A DNA stretch of 64,000 nucleotides from Riptortus pedestris (taxonomy: Eukaryota; Arthropoda; Insecta; Hemiptera; Alydidae). The DNA is taken from the NCBI GenBank assembly GCA_019009955.1, contig CM032229.1:144039501-144103500 (forward strand). The letters are read 5' to 3'. Position numbers and translations under genes: made by a program. Positions 22,643-34,331 of this stretch are shown piece by piece. The notes under the pieces were generated by a model. It searched no databases and was not told the DNA's origin. It saw nothing but the letters and a program-made list of their open reading frames with translations. Numbering within the stretch: the first letter of the stretch is position 1; each line of letters opens with the position of its first letter.

Positions 22643-23096
22643 CTTTACGCCTTGAAGAGATTCCTAACAAAGAGAAGCTAGAGAAATGTAACCCTCTACT
22701 AAAACCAATTAGGCAGCTCTGCTGCCACCATTACTTGCTACAGCATCTAATAAATTAGACAAAATTGTAGATAATTCCTCGGCTCCTATTAACTCCTTGT
22801 TTTCCATTTAGCCTCAATTACTAGGCTTATTATATTAAAATGGGGACAAATCCATTTAACATGACTATTAAATCTTAAATAGAGCTTTTCTTTCAGAGCT
22901 CATTAAATGGTAATAACATTTTAAGTGAGATCAATAACATGTTACTACAAAAATTGTTATACTTTATTGCCCCCTCTTATAATATTGACACAACTCTAGA
23001 TACAAAAATGCAACATCATTTTATTTATAACTATTTTGCTCTAATTTATCTTCATTATAATTTTTAAATTTATATTCCCTTTCATTATTTTAGAAC
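22643..23096. other. Upstream region of the secreted-protein gene
   Basis: Would hold the promoter of the minus-strand gene at 19297-22642. No convincing TATA box or other element could be fixed by eye. Confidence 0.35.
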
Positions 23097-23097
23097 A

Positions 23098-24170
23098 AAG
23101 TCTGTTATCACTCGGGGGTTGCGTAAGTAAAGCATATTTTCCACTAGTTGGTTGATGAAACATCATCAAATCTATTCTTCTACAGTAATAAGGAGCCTAT
23201 GTACACAAGAATTGGAATACAAGCTGAGATAAGAGATCTTTTGTGTCTCAGTTACTCAACTTTATTTAAACCTGAATACTAAAATTTTCAAATATCTTGT
23301 ATAATATATGAGATACATAAAAAAATTAATAAAATAACATTTAGGTTATATACAATTTTTTTATCGATTCAAACTAACGATGATATGAATTTATAATTTT
23401 GTCTACTCCCAAAGCCAGATTTCAGACATTAACGAATATAATCTTTATTTCTGTATAAAATGGTTCACTTATCAAGCATGGTGTTGATAAGGAAAAAATT
23501 ATGTAGTCCAAACCATAAAATCTTAAATGATGACATCAAATTGAACATATTTGAATATAGCAAACATAGTAAAAGTACAAAGGAAATAATATTTGATATT
23601 TAATCTTGGAATAAAACTTTTCATGTTATATAAACTTATTGTTAATATGAGATGAGTAGAATTGAGAGGTTACTGAAGACTGATTACCAAGAAATAAAGC
23701 TGTTTATAATTTTGATACAGAACACATTTATAGAATAGCATTTATTGGGAATTAAATTTACAACAAGGTTGGTTATATACAAGAATTTGATCCATCTCAT
23801 AATAAAGGAAATATTTTGAATTTTTGATTCCCACCCCCCCCCTTTTTCCTGGAATTCAGAATTAAGGATTTCAGAAATTAAGGAACTTGATCTAATAGAA
23901 TTTGGCAATGTTCAAAAGAAACAAGACAAAACCTGCAACTGCTAGAGCATTAACGGACAAATATATGTAGATAATAAGTACAGAGATAGAAATAATAAAT
24001 ATTTCTTATATAAAATTAATAATGTTTAATATATAAAACTCTGAACGGTCCTCTTTTCATCATCTCTTAGGTAGGATCAATGGGCATTTGAAGAAATATT
24101 TCAAAAATCGAGTCATGTTACAATCTCAATAGCTAATTTCCCTTAACAGGAATTTGTCAAAGTGTTACAC
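23098..24170 (+). mobile_element. HINE-like element, decayed and extended
   Basis: Begins AAAGTCTGTTATCACTCGGG, then GGTTGCGTAAGTAAAGC. Internal blocks appear twice (near 23270-23480 and 23640-23960), suggesting internal duplication or two overlapping copies. It ends AGCTAATTTCCCTTAACAGG, a degraded terminal palindrome. Confidence 0.7.
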
Positions 24171-24859
24171 GGAGTCTAGGCAAACTAAAAAGATTATTAG
24201 CTAAGCTAAAATAACATACTAATGACCATCATTTCTTCTTATTCGAAATTCCAGATCATAGGCTTGTGGTTCAGTGCACAGTTACCAGTCTCCAAATGTG
24301 TTCTTTAATTCTTTTATGAGTTCATGATAGATAAGAAGGATGTGAAAACTGTATTAGAGAGTTTCATAATTGATAATTCCTCTGTTTCCCTTTTAATAAT
24401 TTTATTCTTGACCAGTTCTTTATCTATAATTATATATATTTTTTGTATTATATTTAATAATGTAATTTCACTTAATAGGTTATGAAATATATTAATATAC
24501 TCTTTATCTTAGGTTATTACATACTGACTTTTCACCATATGTATTGTCTTTACTTCCTTATACGACGTAAAGGAAGAATGGTAATCAAGGAAATTTAGAT
24601 TTAATATTGGATCATTTTTGTTTGTCATGAAAACATCTATAAATTTTGTTCTAAAACATTTTTGATGTGATGCTATGGAACAGACATATCATAAAACTAT
24701 CAAATAAAATCATGATAAATGAAGGTCAACAAAACATTTTTTTAATTTAAATTAGTAGGAGCAAAGTGAAGTCATGTGATCACATCAAATTTTTCAAAAT
24801 ATGATTTATATCTTACATGTATTATCACTAAAAAGTTTTGGGGTTCTTATTAGACATGT

Positions 24860-25012
24860 GCATTAAAGCATTGGCCTTAATCTCACATTGTAAACCTAGG
24901 GTTTCCAGTTTGATTCCCACCTGGGCAAATAGGAATTTACAGTAGATAACCCATCCCAATTAGCCACAGTAGCACAAAGTGGATGTTAATAAATAATAAT
25001 AATAAAAAGTTG
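24860..25012 (+). mobile_element. tRNA-derived SINE
   Basis: Contains a GTTTGATTCCCACCTGGGC B-box-like sequence, CCCAATTAGCCACAGTAGC, AAAGTGGATGTTAATAAATA and an (AAT)n tail typical of the family. Confidence 0.8.
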
Positions 25013-25084
25013 TCTTCAATTTTCAGAATTCATTCATTTCAATATTACCCTTCTTGGAGAGATGGATTACATTAGAAAGCACTC

Positions 25085-25281
25085 AATGGCGTTCTAGTGA
25101 ATGAATAACAGTGTGTTCAGGGCTGCTTTATTGAACAGTACATTCAGCACACCTTTAGTGAACAGTGCATTTTAGTTTCAGTGCAGTGCCATGTTTTGTG
25201 ATCTTCAGTGTTTAGTGCGGTCCTTTTACAATCCCCAAGAACTCTAATAAACAACGTTCATTATTTTTGTAATAAACATTA

Positions 25282-25290
<9 letters not shown>
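25085..25290 (+). mobile_element. Partial LTR relic
   Basis: Repeated CAGTGCA-type motifs (GAACAGTGCATTTTAG, CAGTGCAGTGCC) are followed by AAGAACTCTAATAAACAACG and TTTTTGTAATAAACATTAG, the 3' signature of the solo LTR at 40862-41341. Heavily diverged; borders approximate. Confidence 0.55.

Positions 25291-25318
<28 letters not shown>
25283..25318. repeat. (AT)n microsatellite
   Basis: About 36 bp of near-perfect AT repeat directly after the LTR relic. Confidence 0.95.
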
Positions 25319-25322
<4 letters not shown>

Positions 25323-26053
25323 TATTTATTATAGTCTGATTGAACTGGTTTATACTAATGAAACTGTATTAAAGTTCTAAAAACAGTCTTCCAAATAAAT
25401 TTTTCCTCAGCCCATTCGTTTTTATTATCCATCACCAAAAACTTGATTTATAAGATATGATCTCTTGATTGTGAAATTTTAAGATATTCAAGTAGCACAT
25501 TGAGGTTCAGTAAAAGGTTGAAACCTTGGCAGTGGATATGTTTTATCTTAAATATTTGAACTAATTTGCAAGTACAATGGTGCCGCTGGTTTAGCATAAT
25601 TTTGACATAGCTTTTTAAACATATTTCATTATCTCTAATCCCATTTTAAGCCATTATTTTCGCATTATATTAATGGAGGTTCTATATCTTAATTTTTATG
25701 CAAACATTGCACGGATCACACCTCCATGTTAATATAGAAACATGTATGAAAGAAGTAAAAAATAATACCTTGAAGCATTTTCAGAATAATAAATAAGCTC
25801 ATGAAAATGATGTAAATATTGTTTAAATGATATAAAACCAATCGCCATAGAACAGACGGATTTAGGCGGGCTACATTCAGTATTAAAATTCAGCATATTT
25901 ATTTATCTTGGGAGAGGGAAGGTGTCAACACACTTCTACTTGACCAATGGTAATTCTCTAATAGATTTTATTGATTCCACTTACCAACATATGTATTTAT
26001 TATCAGAGTGATCCTACTAGTGTTGTAAAGTAAAAAGAGCTATAACTGGCCAC

Positions 26054-26797
26054 ATGAAGAATTCTACAATATTTCTTCAATTGTTAGAGTATATTGCCTT
26101 ACACAAATTTCAAGCAATTACTATCATTTCATTGCACTCTATATATACAATTATAGCCAAATTCTTTTATTATTTTGCATTACAAAATGAGAGAGTCGTA
26201 TATGTTGGAGTATACAGAGGTCTTACTCATGTAGTGTGTTCTATTTTACATATCTACAGTGTCATTGTACACAGTTGTGCATTGAATAAACTGTTAAAGA
26301 AATTAAATTATTGTATAAACTCAAAATTGAATGTGCTGCCTTATTTACTCGTACTGAAAACAATGAGTTTTGGCATTTTGGCTTTGGCACTTAGTGCTAA
26401 GACAGACAGACTGGAGGAATTAATAAATAATGCAAATATATTCATAGCTGAGCTTATAATGGATCTAATAACTGGTCAGTTTTTCTTCATTTGCCTGCAG
26501 TACTATTTAAAACTTCCAGTAATAAATCAAGGAGGCAATAATTACACCATGATTGGGAGTATTATGTACAAAGCGTTGGATGAATTGAAGATTATTAATA
26601 TAATTTTCAGCAAACAAGTTTTTTTGACTGTGTTCACAGTAACAATAAACCTCCCGTTTTACTCTTTCTCCGTAGTCTCAGAATTAGTTACTGGAAAGAA
26701 CTTTACTATATTGACTGCTACCAAAGTAATGAATATATCATGGCAAATTTTTATCTTGATGGTCATGATATTGCCAATTGAGCTAATAAAATATAGG
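26054..26797 (+). CDS. GR-A exon 1
   Basis: 744 nt, 248 codons, ending PIELIKYR before a GTAAGT donor at 26798. It encodes most of the membrane domain. The same length, end point and phase are found in GR-B. Confidence 0.88.
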
Positions 26798-27334
26798 GTA
26801 AGTAGAAAACCAAAACTCCTCCTGTCTTGAGTTCTCTAAGAGACTCCCTCCTTATTATCAATTTTAGACACATTGTTAATTTTGTAGATTATGAATGATT
26901 ATCATTATCAAAGGAGGTTAGCCACATGAGTTAAGGCATTGGTCTTAAACTCACATGGTAAACCTAGAGTGGTGAGTTCGATTCCTGCCTGGGGAACAGG
27001 AATTTATTTAATGATGCACTTATAAAATAAAATCCTTAGTCCCACTCTGACTAAAAAAGGGTGGTAAGCTGTAGAACTCACAAAGTGGATGTTAGTAAAT
27101 AACATTAACGTTGACATCATTATCAAAGTTGTTTTATATATATAAATTTAAACTATATATGGCTGTCAGCTTCAGCAGTCCAGTCTAATTACTTTTACAT
27201 TGTACTGATGTCAAAAACAAAGGGATTTTTGAAAAATATATTTTAATTCAGTTTTTGATACCAGGCAACTGCTCCTCCTGTCTTCAAGTCTGGACTCGTG
27301 TGTGTGCGCACGTGCGTGCTTGTATGTGTGTGTG

Positions 27335-27399
<65 letters not shown>

Positions 27400-29987
27400 C
27401 TCCTCTCTTACCTACCTCTTTTCTTAATCATCATTCAGTTGTGATAAGCTACAATCAAATCTGTGCTTTCTGCAGTAGGTTTATTATTCAATACTCAAAT
27501 ACCATTGGCCTTCTTTCCTCTAATAATTCTGATGGCTGTCTTGAATTCTTTTATCACCCGAGCTCCTTCATTTCTGTTCAAAGTAATGTTACATTTAAAA
27601 AACATTCATCACTTGTCTACCTGATCAGCCATTTATTACTGCCACAAAGAGTTGTATCAATTGCTCTAATTCCTTGAATCAAGATTAAATCCTCTCAAAA
27701 TGAGCTGTGGAACACAATCCCCTGTAGAAACAGGAGCACATCAACACACAATCCCCTTTAGATGTCAGGAAAAGTATTTGACCTGTAACTTATAAAATAG
27801 TATGAGTGGGGATGAAGGAGCACAGCTGAGATGAAACCGTTGGAGTGATTGCTCCAATTGCTGTGAAGGGTATCCATAGAAATGGCCTTAGAATCAGGAC
27901 AGAGTATACCTCTGGTCCCTTAATTGGACTTCAATATTTTTCAGAGGGTGAGATCTTTTTTCAAAAAAGGTTGGTAAAAAATTAAATTTTAAGCCTGCTG
28001 GGGAAAATAGCTGGCTCTCTATAGCTAATGAGAACCCCTAGCAGAGATGCTTGGAATTGTCATAAAGTGTAATAAAAGAAATATAGATGAATTTATGCAT
28101 AAGATACCTCTTCATTGAAACATAGTCAGTTTTCATTAATTTATTTCTTTTATGTTATCATTCACAATCATTTACCTGTATTTAAATGTTTGATTATGGC
28201 ATTTAACATTTGTAGGAAATATTTTTGAAAGGAGCCTATGAAAGAAAGGTTCTGAAGATAAATTTTGATAAGCATGTCTATGTTGTTAGAGAAGGTAGTT
28301 ATTTATGAATTCGATTCTCGCCTGGGCAAAGGAAAGGCTGTCTAGAAAAGGGTGGTAACCTGTAGATAACCTGTCCCAATTAGCCTGAGTTGCAAAAAGT
28401 GGATGTTAATAAATAATAATAATAATAATATTTATGAAAGATATTTAATATAGATGATTTTAAAACAAGGCCATTTTTATAAGTTTTACAACAAACCCAA
28501 AAGCAGTCCTTTATATTAATGAATGGAAAGTCAAGAAAAAACGTTTTGGGGCAAGAAATAAAATTAAATGAAGATTATTTATTTCCATTCAACGTTAAAG
28601 CATATGAGATTCATAAAAAGTCTTTTAGTTTACTTTAACAAAATTTATAAACTTGTATATGTAGTCAGTTACGATTAATTTCCATATATATTGTATTATT
28701 TAATTTCCAGTGGCTATGATTAGCCGTATTAGTTAAAGTTTTGGCCTTAATGTCACTTAGTAATTGTTGAGTGGTGGGTTCGATTCCATATAAGAATTTA
28801 TTTAATGACAAACTCATTAAATAAAATCCTTAGTCCCACCCTTGCTAGAAATGGGTGGTAAACTGTAGATATCCTGTCCCAAATAGCCATAGCAGCAAAA
28901 AGTGGATGTTAATAAATAATAACAATAATAATAATTCCCAGAATTCATTTGACACCCAGTTCTGCTCATGTGATTTTCACTTTATGAAGCTGTATCAATA
29001 AATATTTAATGTCCAACTTAAAATACATGTACTATTTAAATAGAATTCTTTTATGAGAGGAATAGAAAATAGAAAGTAAGGTATGAGGTCTTCATGCCAT
29101 TGATTTACATGGGAAAGTTCTCCTTAGTTACGCATCACTGGGGGGGGGACTTCCTCCTCTTTCTGTAATTAGTTATTATATTAACTTCATTAATCCTTGG
29201 AGCATTGTAAATTTATAACTCATATTTATAAATGACATGCTTCATCATTAATATAAAGATACACTAAACATGCTTTATAAATTAGGAGAAAATTGCATAA
29301 ACCTTAAAGAGAAAATATATCTGGTCATTTTATTACGAACAATTACTGCAACAAAGACGTTTGAGTTTTACTTCAAGCAGAAATATTTGTGATTCAGATG
29401 TGAAGCTTTTAGCATATTTCTCATAACAGGAAATAAGGTATTGAGGATGCACTCATGATCAAATTTTAACTATCCATTCATCCTTCTTAGATGACATAAA
29501 TGAGGATTGTTCAAATATCAGTGTTAACCTGAAAATATTTTTTTCTCTGAGATACTACTGACCATGACTTTCTTTTACGTTTAGTGTTTTTATCTCTTGT
29601 GAATACAAACAATGCTTGCACAAAAAATAGCAACCTTTGCCAGACTGAATGGAAACAGCCACTGGCCTAACATAGGACTAAATAAAAATTGTAGATTACT
29701 GAGAAAGTACCCACAACATCATTAATCAGGCTTAAAAATAGTTTCCTCCCAAAGAAAGTGCCTGCAGGTGTACTTGATGAACAGTCAGTAATGGTGCCTC
29801 TATCAACGGAATTGGCAACAGCATTGTATATTTTAGTAGAGCTCATCCACTGCCAGATAAATCTATATATAAAACAAACAAAATAAGCTGCCCTCCTTCT
29901 GAGGGTACCTGTATGGTTAGCCTCCTAATCTGCCAATTTCTGGTAATAATGTGTTTTTTTTTTTTTTTGTTTTTTGTTTTAAATTAA

Positions 29988-30025
<38 letters not shown>

Positions 30026-33000
30026 AAAATGCAGTTATGGTGTCTATGACATGTGAATCGAAAAGTTATCGTGAAATGTTGATTTTTTTCGCGAAATTTC
30101 ACGATAACTTTTCGTTTCACATGTCATAGACACCATAACTGCATTTTGTTTCTTTCTTGTCTGTTTGTTTGTTTATTTGTTTGTTACCTTTTCACACATA
30201 AACGGCTGAACCGAAGTTTATGAAACTGGGTATGTATATTACTACTAACCCAACTTAGACTTTAGGCTATGTTAGTATTCTCTGAGACAAACAGAAGTGG
30301 GGGTTATAAGGGAGGCCTGAAATTAAAAATAGCAATATTTCGTTTCCTATTGCATTTTCGGCAATTATGCACATAACAAAAGTTGTTTATTTTGTTATTT
30401 GGAGTAACTTTTGTTATATACACTTTTGTCGTATATCGAACTATAAAGGCGTTATAAGCTAAAAATTATAGCGGGAGTCAACAATTTTATTTGGCACAAA
30501 AGACTCAATAGAACTAAATAAAACTCGGTATGTGTATTAGCACTAATGCCTTCCTTATAATAAGCCATACTAACATTTCTAGGGACGGGCAGGAGTGTGG
30601 GTTATAAGGGAGGCCTGAAATTAAAAATAGTGATATTTTGATTCTTATTGGGGTTTCGGCAAATATGCACATAACAAAAGTTATTTATTTTGTGTCTTAG
30701 GGAAATTTGCTCAACAATTCTTTTCAATATGAACTACCAGGTACTTCACCTGGAACAGTTAATTCAAATTTATGTTAATATTTTGTCCTTAATAATTCAA
30801 ATCTATGCATAATGCACAGAAAACGGGAAATATGACAATATGGAGGACAGTGAAGTTTTACATAAAAAATTAATTTTATTATTAACAAATCCACAGAAAC
30901 GACGAGTATTCCTAAATACTGGGACGGGTAAATGTCAAAATATTGTGCAAAGTAAAGCCTTGCCATAAAATACCATCACTATTCAGCCTCAAATGAATTC
31001 CTGGGTGAAGCCGGGTATCTGAGCTAGTATAAAATAAATATTTTGAACTGCATTCATAAATGTAGGTTCCATAAACATGCCTGAGGGAGAACTCTTCATT
31101 AATCCTTTCCTTGCGCAAAACTACTATAGTGAATCATGGTATAGATTTGATGGGGGTAAACAGAAATAGCCTATTTGATGGGTTATGTACTAATAAATAG
31201 TGGCTCTAAGCAAAAAAGCAAGGTTTCAATTTTATGATTTAGAAAAGTCTGGCATTCACTATGCCTGACTATGCGAAGAAAGGGTTAATTGCTATTTAAA
31301 ATAAAATAATGAACAATTAGAACCAACAATATTTTTTTGAACCTTAATAAATTCTTTATTGAGTTTTTCATTTGTTTCAGGTGAATGATTTTCATAGAAA
31401 ACTCTTTGAAATGATGTGTCTTAAACCAAATCTCTGCAAAAATGTAAGCTCCATTATAATCAAATAGCAATATGGATTCTTCAATTTTTTTTTTTTTTTT
31501 TTTAATTTACATTACAAATTACAGTTATTTTGAAAACCATATATCCATTGAATAAAATATTTTCATAAGGATCAATCAGAAGGCCAAGTCCTCTACAGTT
31601 TTAGCAGATTTCCCTTAAGGAGAATTTCCTATTGAGGTTGTACTCATGACGGAATTTTCGAAATTTTTCTTCAAATGTCCATTGATCCTACCTAGTAGAT
31701 GACGAAAATGAGGTCCGTTCAAAACTGTATATATATATATATTTGTCTGTTACCACTCTTGCGGTCGCAATTTTTGTTTGATCGTTACCAAACTCGGAAT
31801 TTAATCGTCTTATGTAAAAATAAAGATCAAGTTCGTTAATGGCTGAAATTGGACCAGTGGGAGAGGGGGGGTTTAGAGGGGAGGATTTTCGAAAAGTTGA
31901 AATATCTCTGTTATTATGCGTCGGATCGAAAAATTGTATAGAATGAATCTTATTGCAAATTGTTCATGTTGTTGTTGATATTGTTCTATACATTTATTCT
32001 TTATCTTAAATATTAACCGAGATATTTGCATTTGTATTCTGCGTGTGGTCGGGAGGAGTCGGCTATGTTCGGCCTTTCCGCCGAGAGCTCTGGCGGCCTA
32101 TTCTGTAACTATTTGTCCCTTGTGAATAGGTTTAGAGGTTTCTTACTACTACAGTTGTTATTAGTCAGATTTCTCTATTGTAAAACTTCACGTGGGAAAT
32201 CTGCTTAGTTTACGCAGCCCCTGTGTGACAGACTTTTTAATATTAAGCAAAGTGCACTTTCGGAGTCAACGCTCCATCCTGAGTGCCTGCTGATTAAAGC
32301 TACGTAGCCTGGACCACGACCTCCGGGCGACACCCAGACACCAGAGTCGCCCAGCGGTCATGGTCCAGACTACGCAGCTTTAATCAGCAGGCACAGAGGA
32401 TGGAGCGTTGACTCCGAAAGTGCACTTTGCATAATATTAAAAACTGTAGAGGACTTGGCCTTCTTATTGATCCTTTTCAATTTGGTTCCTCTACCATCTA
32501 GCATATTCCAGAAAATATTTTTAATTCACTTATATGTACTGTAATCTGTCTTTTCCAGGAAAAACTGAGGCTATTTATTCTTATGCAACCAAATATAACA
32601 TTTACTGCAGGTGGATTTTTCATTTTGGCCAATTCATTAGTCACTTCTGTAAGTATTCATTTTCTTTCCCTAAAAAAAAAAATATTAAAAAAAATCAATG
32701 AGGAACATAAAAAAATTATATTCAATATTGGAACTTGGAATGCATAATGCTTATTGCCACCAGGAGTGAGCAAAACTTTAGATTGGTGCAATTTAATATG
32801 AATATAGTAACTCTGGTAGAGATCTGATGAAGGTAAACAAAAATAGCCTATTTGATGGATTATGTACTAATAAATAGTGGCACTAAGCAAAAAAGCAAGG
32901 TTTCGATTTTATGATTAAGAAAAGTCTGGCATTCACAATGTTCGGGTCTGTTATATGTCGGGTCAAATAATAGTATAAAAGTAATCTTATTGCAAATGTA

Positions 33001-33485
33001 ATTTTCTATAAATGTTGTCGTTTGCATTTTTTTTCCATCTTGAATATTAACCTAGATATTTTCAGTTTTTGATTTTCAACCTTCAGTAAACCCTTACTTA
33101 AACTTGTAACTTAAACATTAAGTGAGTTATTCGTATTTTCTTCTTTTCAGTATTCACTAAACCTCAACATCGGATTTTGTACTTAGAAATAGATAATATG
33201 TGGTGAGATATTACTAGTGCATCATACCAGCACATGAAAAATCTGCTTAGTTTATGCAGCTCCTGCGTGATGAGCTTTTTTTAAATTTATGTTAAACACA
33301 AGCAACTAGATTTAGTTTTTGCAACTAGATTATTTAGTACAATTTAAATAGTACAATCTGGCATTAGCAAATAAATGAATGACCCTTTTTCTTTTTTTTT
33401 TTTTTTTTAGATAATAGCAGCAGCTATAACATACTTGGTGGTTCTTGTTCAATTTTCGTTGAAATCACTGAAGTCTGGTTGCTGA
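26054..33485 (+). CDS. Gustatory receptor GR-A, four exons, 323 aa
   Basis: Exons 26054-26797, 31381-31443, 32559-32648 and 33411-33485 join in phase 0 at every border (248, 21, 30 and 24 codons plus TGA). The protein is strongly hydrophobic. About six membrane-type stretches lie in exon 1, and exon 4 encodes ITYLVVLVQFSLKS, which holds the TYhhhhhQF signature of insect gustatory receptors (7tm_7). Such receptors act as ligand-gated cation channels in chemosensory neurons; the ligand here is unknown. The length is a little short for the family. Relative to GR-C, about 54 N-terminal residues are missing, so an upstream exon may exist; I could not identify it convincingly. A stop codon precedes the ATG in frame. 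Introns are full of SINE, Helitron and foldback copies. Confidence 0.85.
26914..27110 (+). mobile_element. tRNA-derived SINE, full-length-looking
   Basis: The A-box region TTAGCCACATGAGTTAAGGC and the B-box region GAGTTCGATTCCTGCCTGGG are both present. The shared body with TAAAATCCTTAGTCCCACTC and CACAAAGTGGATGTTAGTAA follows. It lies in GR-A intron 1. Confidence 0.82.
27337..27396. repeat. (AT)n microsatellite next to (TG)n stretch
   Basis: About 60 bp of AT repeat preceded by an impure TG tract. It generates a long meaningless open frame. Confidence 0.95.
28285..28432 (+). mobile_element. SINE copy, internally shortened
   Basis: GAATTCGATTCTCGCCTGGGC joins directly to GGCTGTCTAGAAAAGGGTGG, then CCCAATTAGCCTGAGTTGC and an (AAT)n tail. 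A stretch between promoter and body is missing. Confidence 0.75.
28714..28935 (+). mobile_element. tRNA-derived SINE
   Basis: A and B box regions (GATTAGCCGTATTAGTTAAA, GTGGGTTCGATTCC), body and (AAT)n tail are present. Flanks ATTTCCAG and ATTCCCAG could be a target-site duplication with one mismatch. Confidence 0.8.
30022..30151. repeat. 56-bp-arm inverted repeat at a Helitron 5' end
   Basis: Arms 30022-30077 and 30096-30151 are complementary with one mismatch (GTGAATCG against GTGAAACG) around an 18-bp spacer containing TTTTTTTCGCG. Each arm contains AATGCAGTTATGGTGTCTAT or its complement. Confidence 0.9.
30022..31027 (+). mobile_element. Helitron-like element in GR-A intron 1
   Basis: The 3' end has TGGGTGAAGCCGGGTATCTG followed by AGCTAG at 31022-31027, a hairpin plus CTAG terminus. 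The interior carries the Helitron blocks (ACCTTTTCACACATAAACGG, TTCGGCAATTATGCACATAA) in more than one copy. Its 5' end is an inverted duplication, described separately. Confidence 0.75.
31138..31256 (+). repeat. Direct repeat, copy 1
   Basis: GATGGGTTATGTACTAATAA and GAAAAGTCTGGCATTCAC recur at 32815-32940 with about ten substitutions. Not matched to any other repeat here. Confidence 0.75.
31381..31443 (+). CDS. GR-A exon 2
   Basis: 63 nt encoding VNDFHRKLFEMMCLKPNLCK and a final N. Acceptor TTTGTTTCAG, donor GTAAGC. Aligns without gaps with exon 2 of GR-B and GR-C. Confidence 0.85.
31566..32530. mobile_element. Foldback element interrupted by a HINE-like insertion
   Basis: Outer arms GGATCAATCAGAAGGCCAAG (31569) and its complement (to 32476), and inner arms AAAGTGCACTTTCGGAGTCA (32249) and complement (near 32410-32430), with a GC-rich centre at 32290-32370. 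The left arm is split by the element at 31603-32237; the right arm is continuous. Related to the truncated copy at 19538-19703. Confidence 0.8.
31603..32237 (-). mobile_element. HINE-like element, 635 bp, with visible empty site
   Basis: In minus orientation it begins AAAAGTCTGTCACACAGGGG and ends CCTTAAGGGAAATCTGCT-type sequence (here AAGGAG has replaced part of the palindrome). A 63-bp plus-strand block shares CGGCCTTTCCGCCGAGAGCT with the copy at 63.1 kb. Coordinates follow from comparison with the unbroken arm of the host foldback. Confidence 0.88.
32559..32648 (+). CDS. GR-A exon 3
   Basis: 90 nt encoding EKLRLFILMQPNITFTAGGF and continuing FILANSLVTS. Acceptor CTTTTCCAG, donor GTAAGT. 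The FTAGGFF core is conserved in all the receptor loci of this window. Confidence 0.88.
32815..32940 (+). repeat. Direct repeat, copy 2
   Basis: Second copy of the 31138-31256 unit, on the other side of exon 2 and exon 3 of GR-A. It suggests a duplication in the intron or an unnamed dispersed repeat. Confidence 0.75.
32950..33285 (-). mobile_element. Partial HINE-like element
   Basis: Carries the ATCTTGAATATTAACCTAGA block, then AAAAATCTGCTTAGTTTATG and CAGCTCCTGCGTGATGAGC, the family's 5' end read from the plus strand. The 3' half is missing. Confidence 0.7.
33411..33485 (+). CDS. GR-A exon 4 with TYhhhhhQF motif
   Basis: 75 nt including TGA, encoding IIAAAITYLVVLVQFSLKSL and ending KSGC. 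It follows a long poly-T tract and TAG acceptor. Confidence 0.88.
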   Translation: MIAAAITYLVVLVQFSLKSLKSGC

Positions 33486-33613
33486 AGATTATTTCAAGAA
33501 AAAAGTTATAAAAAATCAATTTTGATCTTCATCAGTTTAGTTAATAATAATTACCAAATAGTTTCAAATTGAATGATGTAACTTTAATTAAATACTTAAC
33601 TTATATTTTTAAA

Positions 33614-33619
33614 AATAAA
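33614..33619 (+). terminator. Candidate poly(A) signal of GR-A
   Basis: AATAAA about 130 nt after the GR-A stop codon. Confidence 0.45.
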
Positions 33620-33994
33620 AACAATATTTGTATATTTTTCTTCACTTTCTAGTCTCTTAGGAATACTGTCACATTTTATCTCACTATCATCTTTATATAT
33701 CAACAATTATAATTTTTACAAGCCATAAATACAATTTTATTATTTTAAGATATTAAAATATAATCTATTTAGATAATGCTAAACTACCCTATGCGCTTTT
33801 AGTTTTACTTTATAGTCTAAATTCAATGGACTGAAAGGGTAACTGAAACTGATTGATATAAGTACTAATTAACTGGTAGACTTCCTGGTAGTTATACCTG
33901 TTTACTCACTGTTTTTAATTGTTTACTCAAAATGTTCAGTGTATTTATAGGTTCAGAAAAATTATAAGTGAGGATGGATATTTTCTTGGAAAGA

Positions 33995-34058
33995 TCAGAA
34001 ACTGAAAACATGAGTACGACCTCAATAGCTGATTTCTCTTAAGGGAAATCTCCTAAAA
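33995..34058 (+). mobile_element. HINE-like 3' end fragment
   Basis: About 65 bp: CATGAGTACGACCTCAATAG, then GATTTCTCTTAAGGGAAATC and TCCTAAAA. Only the 3' terminus is present. Confidence 0.75.
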
Positions 34059-34331
34059 ATTGATACCTGTAAATTTTAATAGAAAATCTGATAAACCTTA
34101 AAGATACATTTATATAAATGATTTTAAATAAGATTCAAAATAAATTTGATTATTGGTTTGGGAATAATTTATTTCTTCAATATATTTAAATGCCACGGCT
34201 GTTATGAACCTTCTGCCTCATAGTAATATACTAATATGTTATTGATTCCACTTCTTAACAAGTGTATTTATTGAATAAATATAATTCAGAGTGCCTTTCC
34301 CCAGTGTGAAAGGGAATAAAGAACTGTCCAG

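Noticed and set aside
24900..24935. Possible tRNA genes at GTTCGATTCC-type motifs
   Set aside because: These B-box-like sequences are in SINE heads; no cloverleaf with acceptor stem could be drawn.
25840..25950. Possible N-terminal exon of GR-A (LGRGKVSTHFYLTN before a GTAATT donor)
   Set aside because: Weak resemblance to the end of GR-C exon 1a, but there is no in-frame start, no acceptor joining it to the next exon, and no counterpart upstream of GR-B.
27255..27677. 140-codon frame with a YIYIY run
   Set aside because: Spans an (AT)n tract; the parts before and after have no protein-like character and no splice context.
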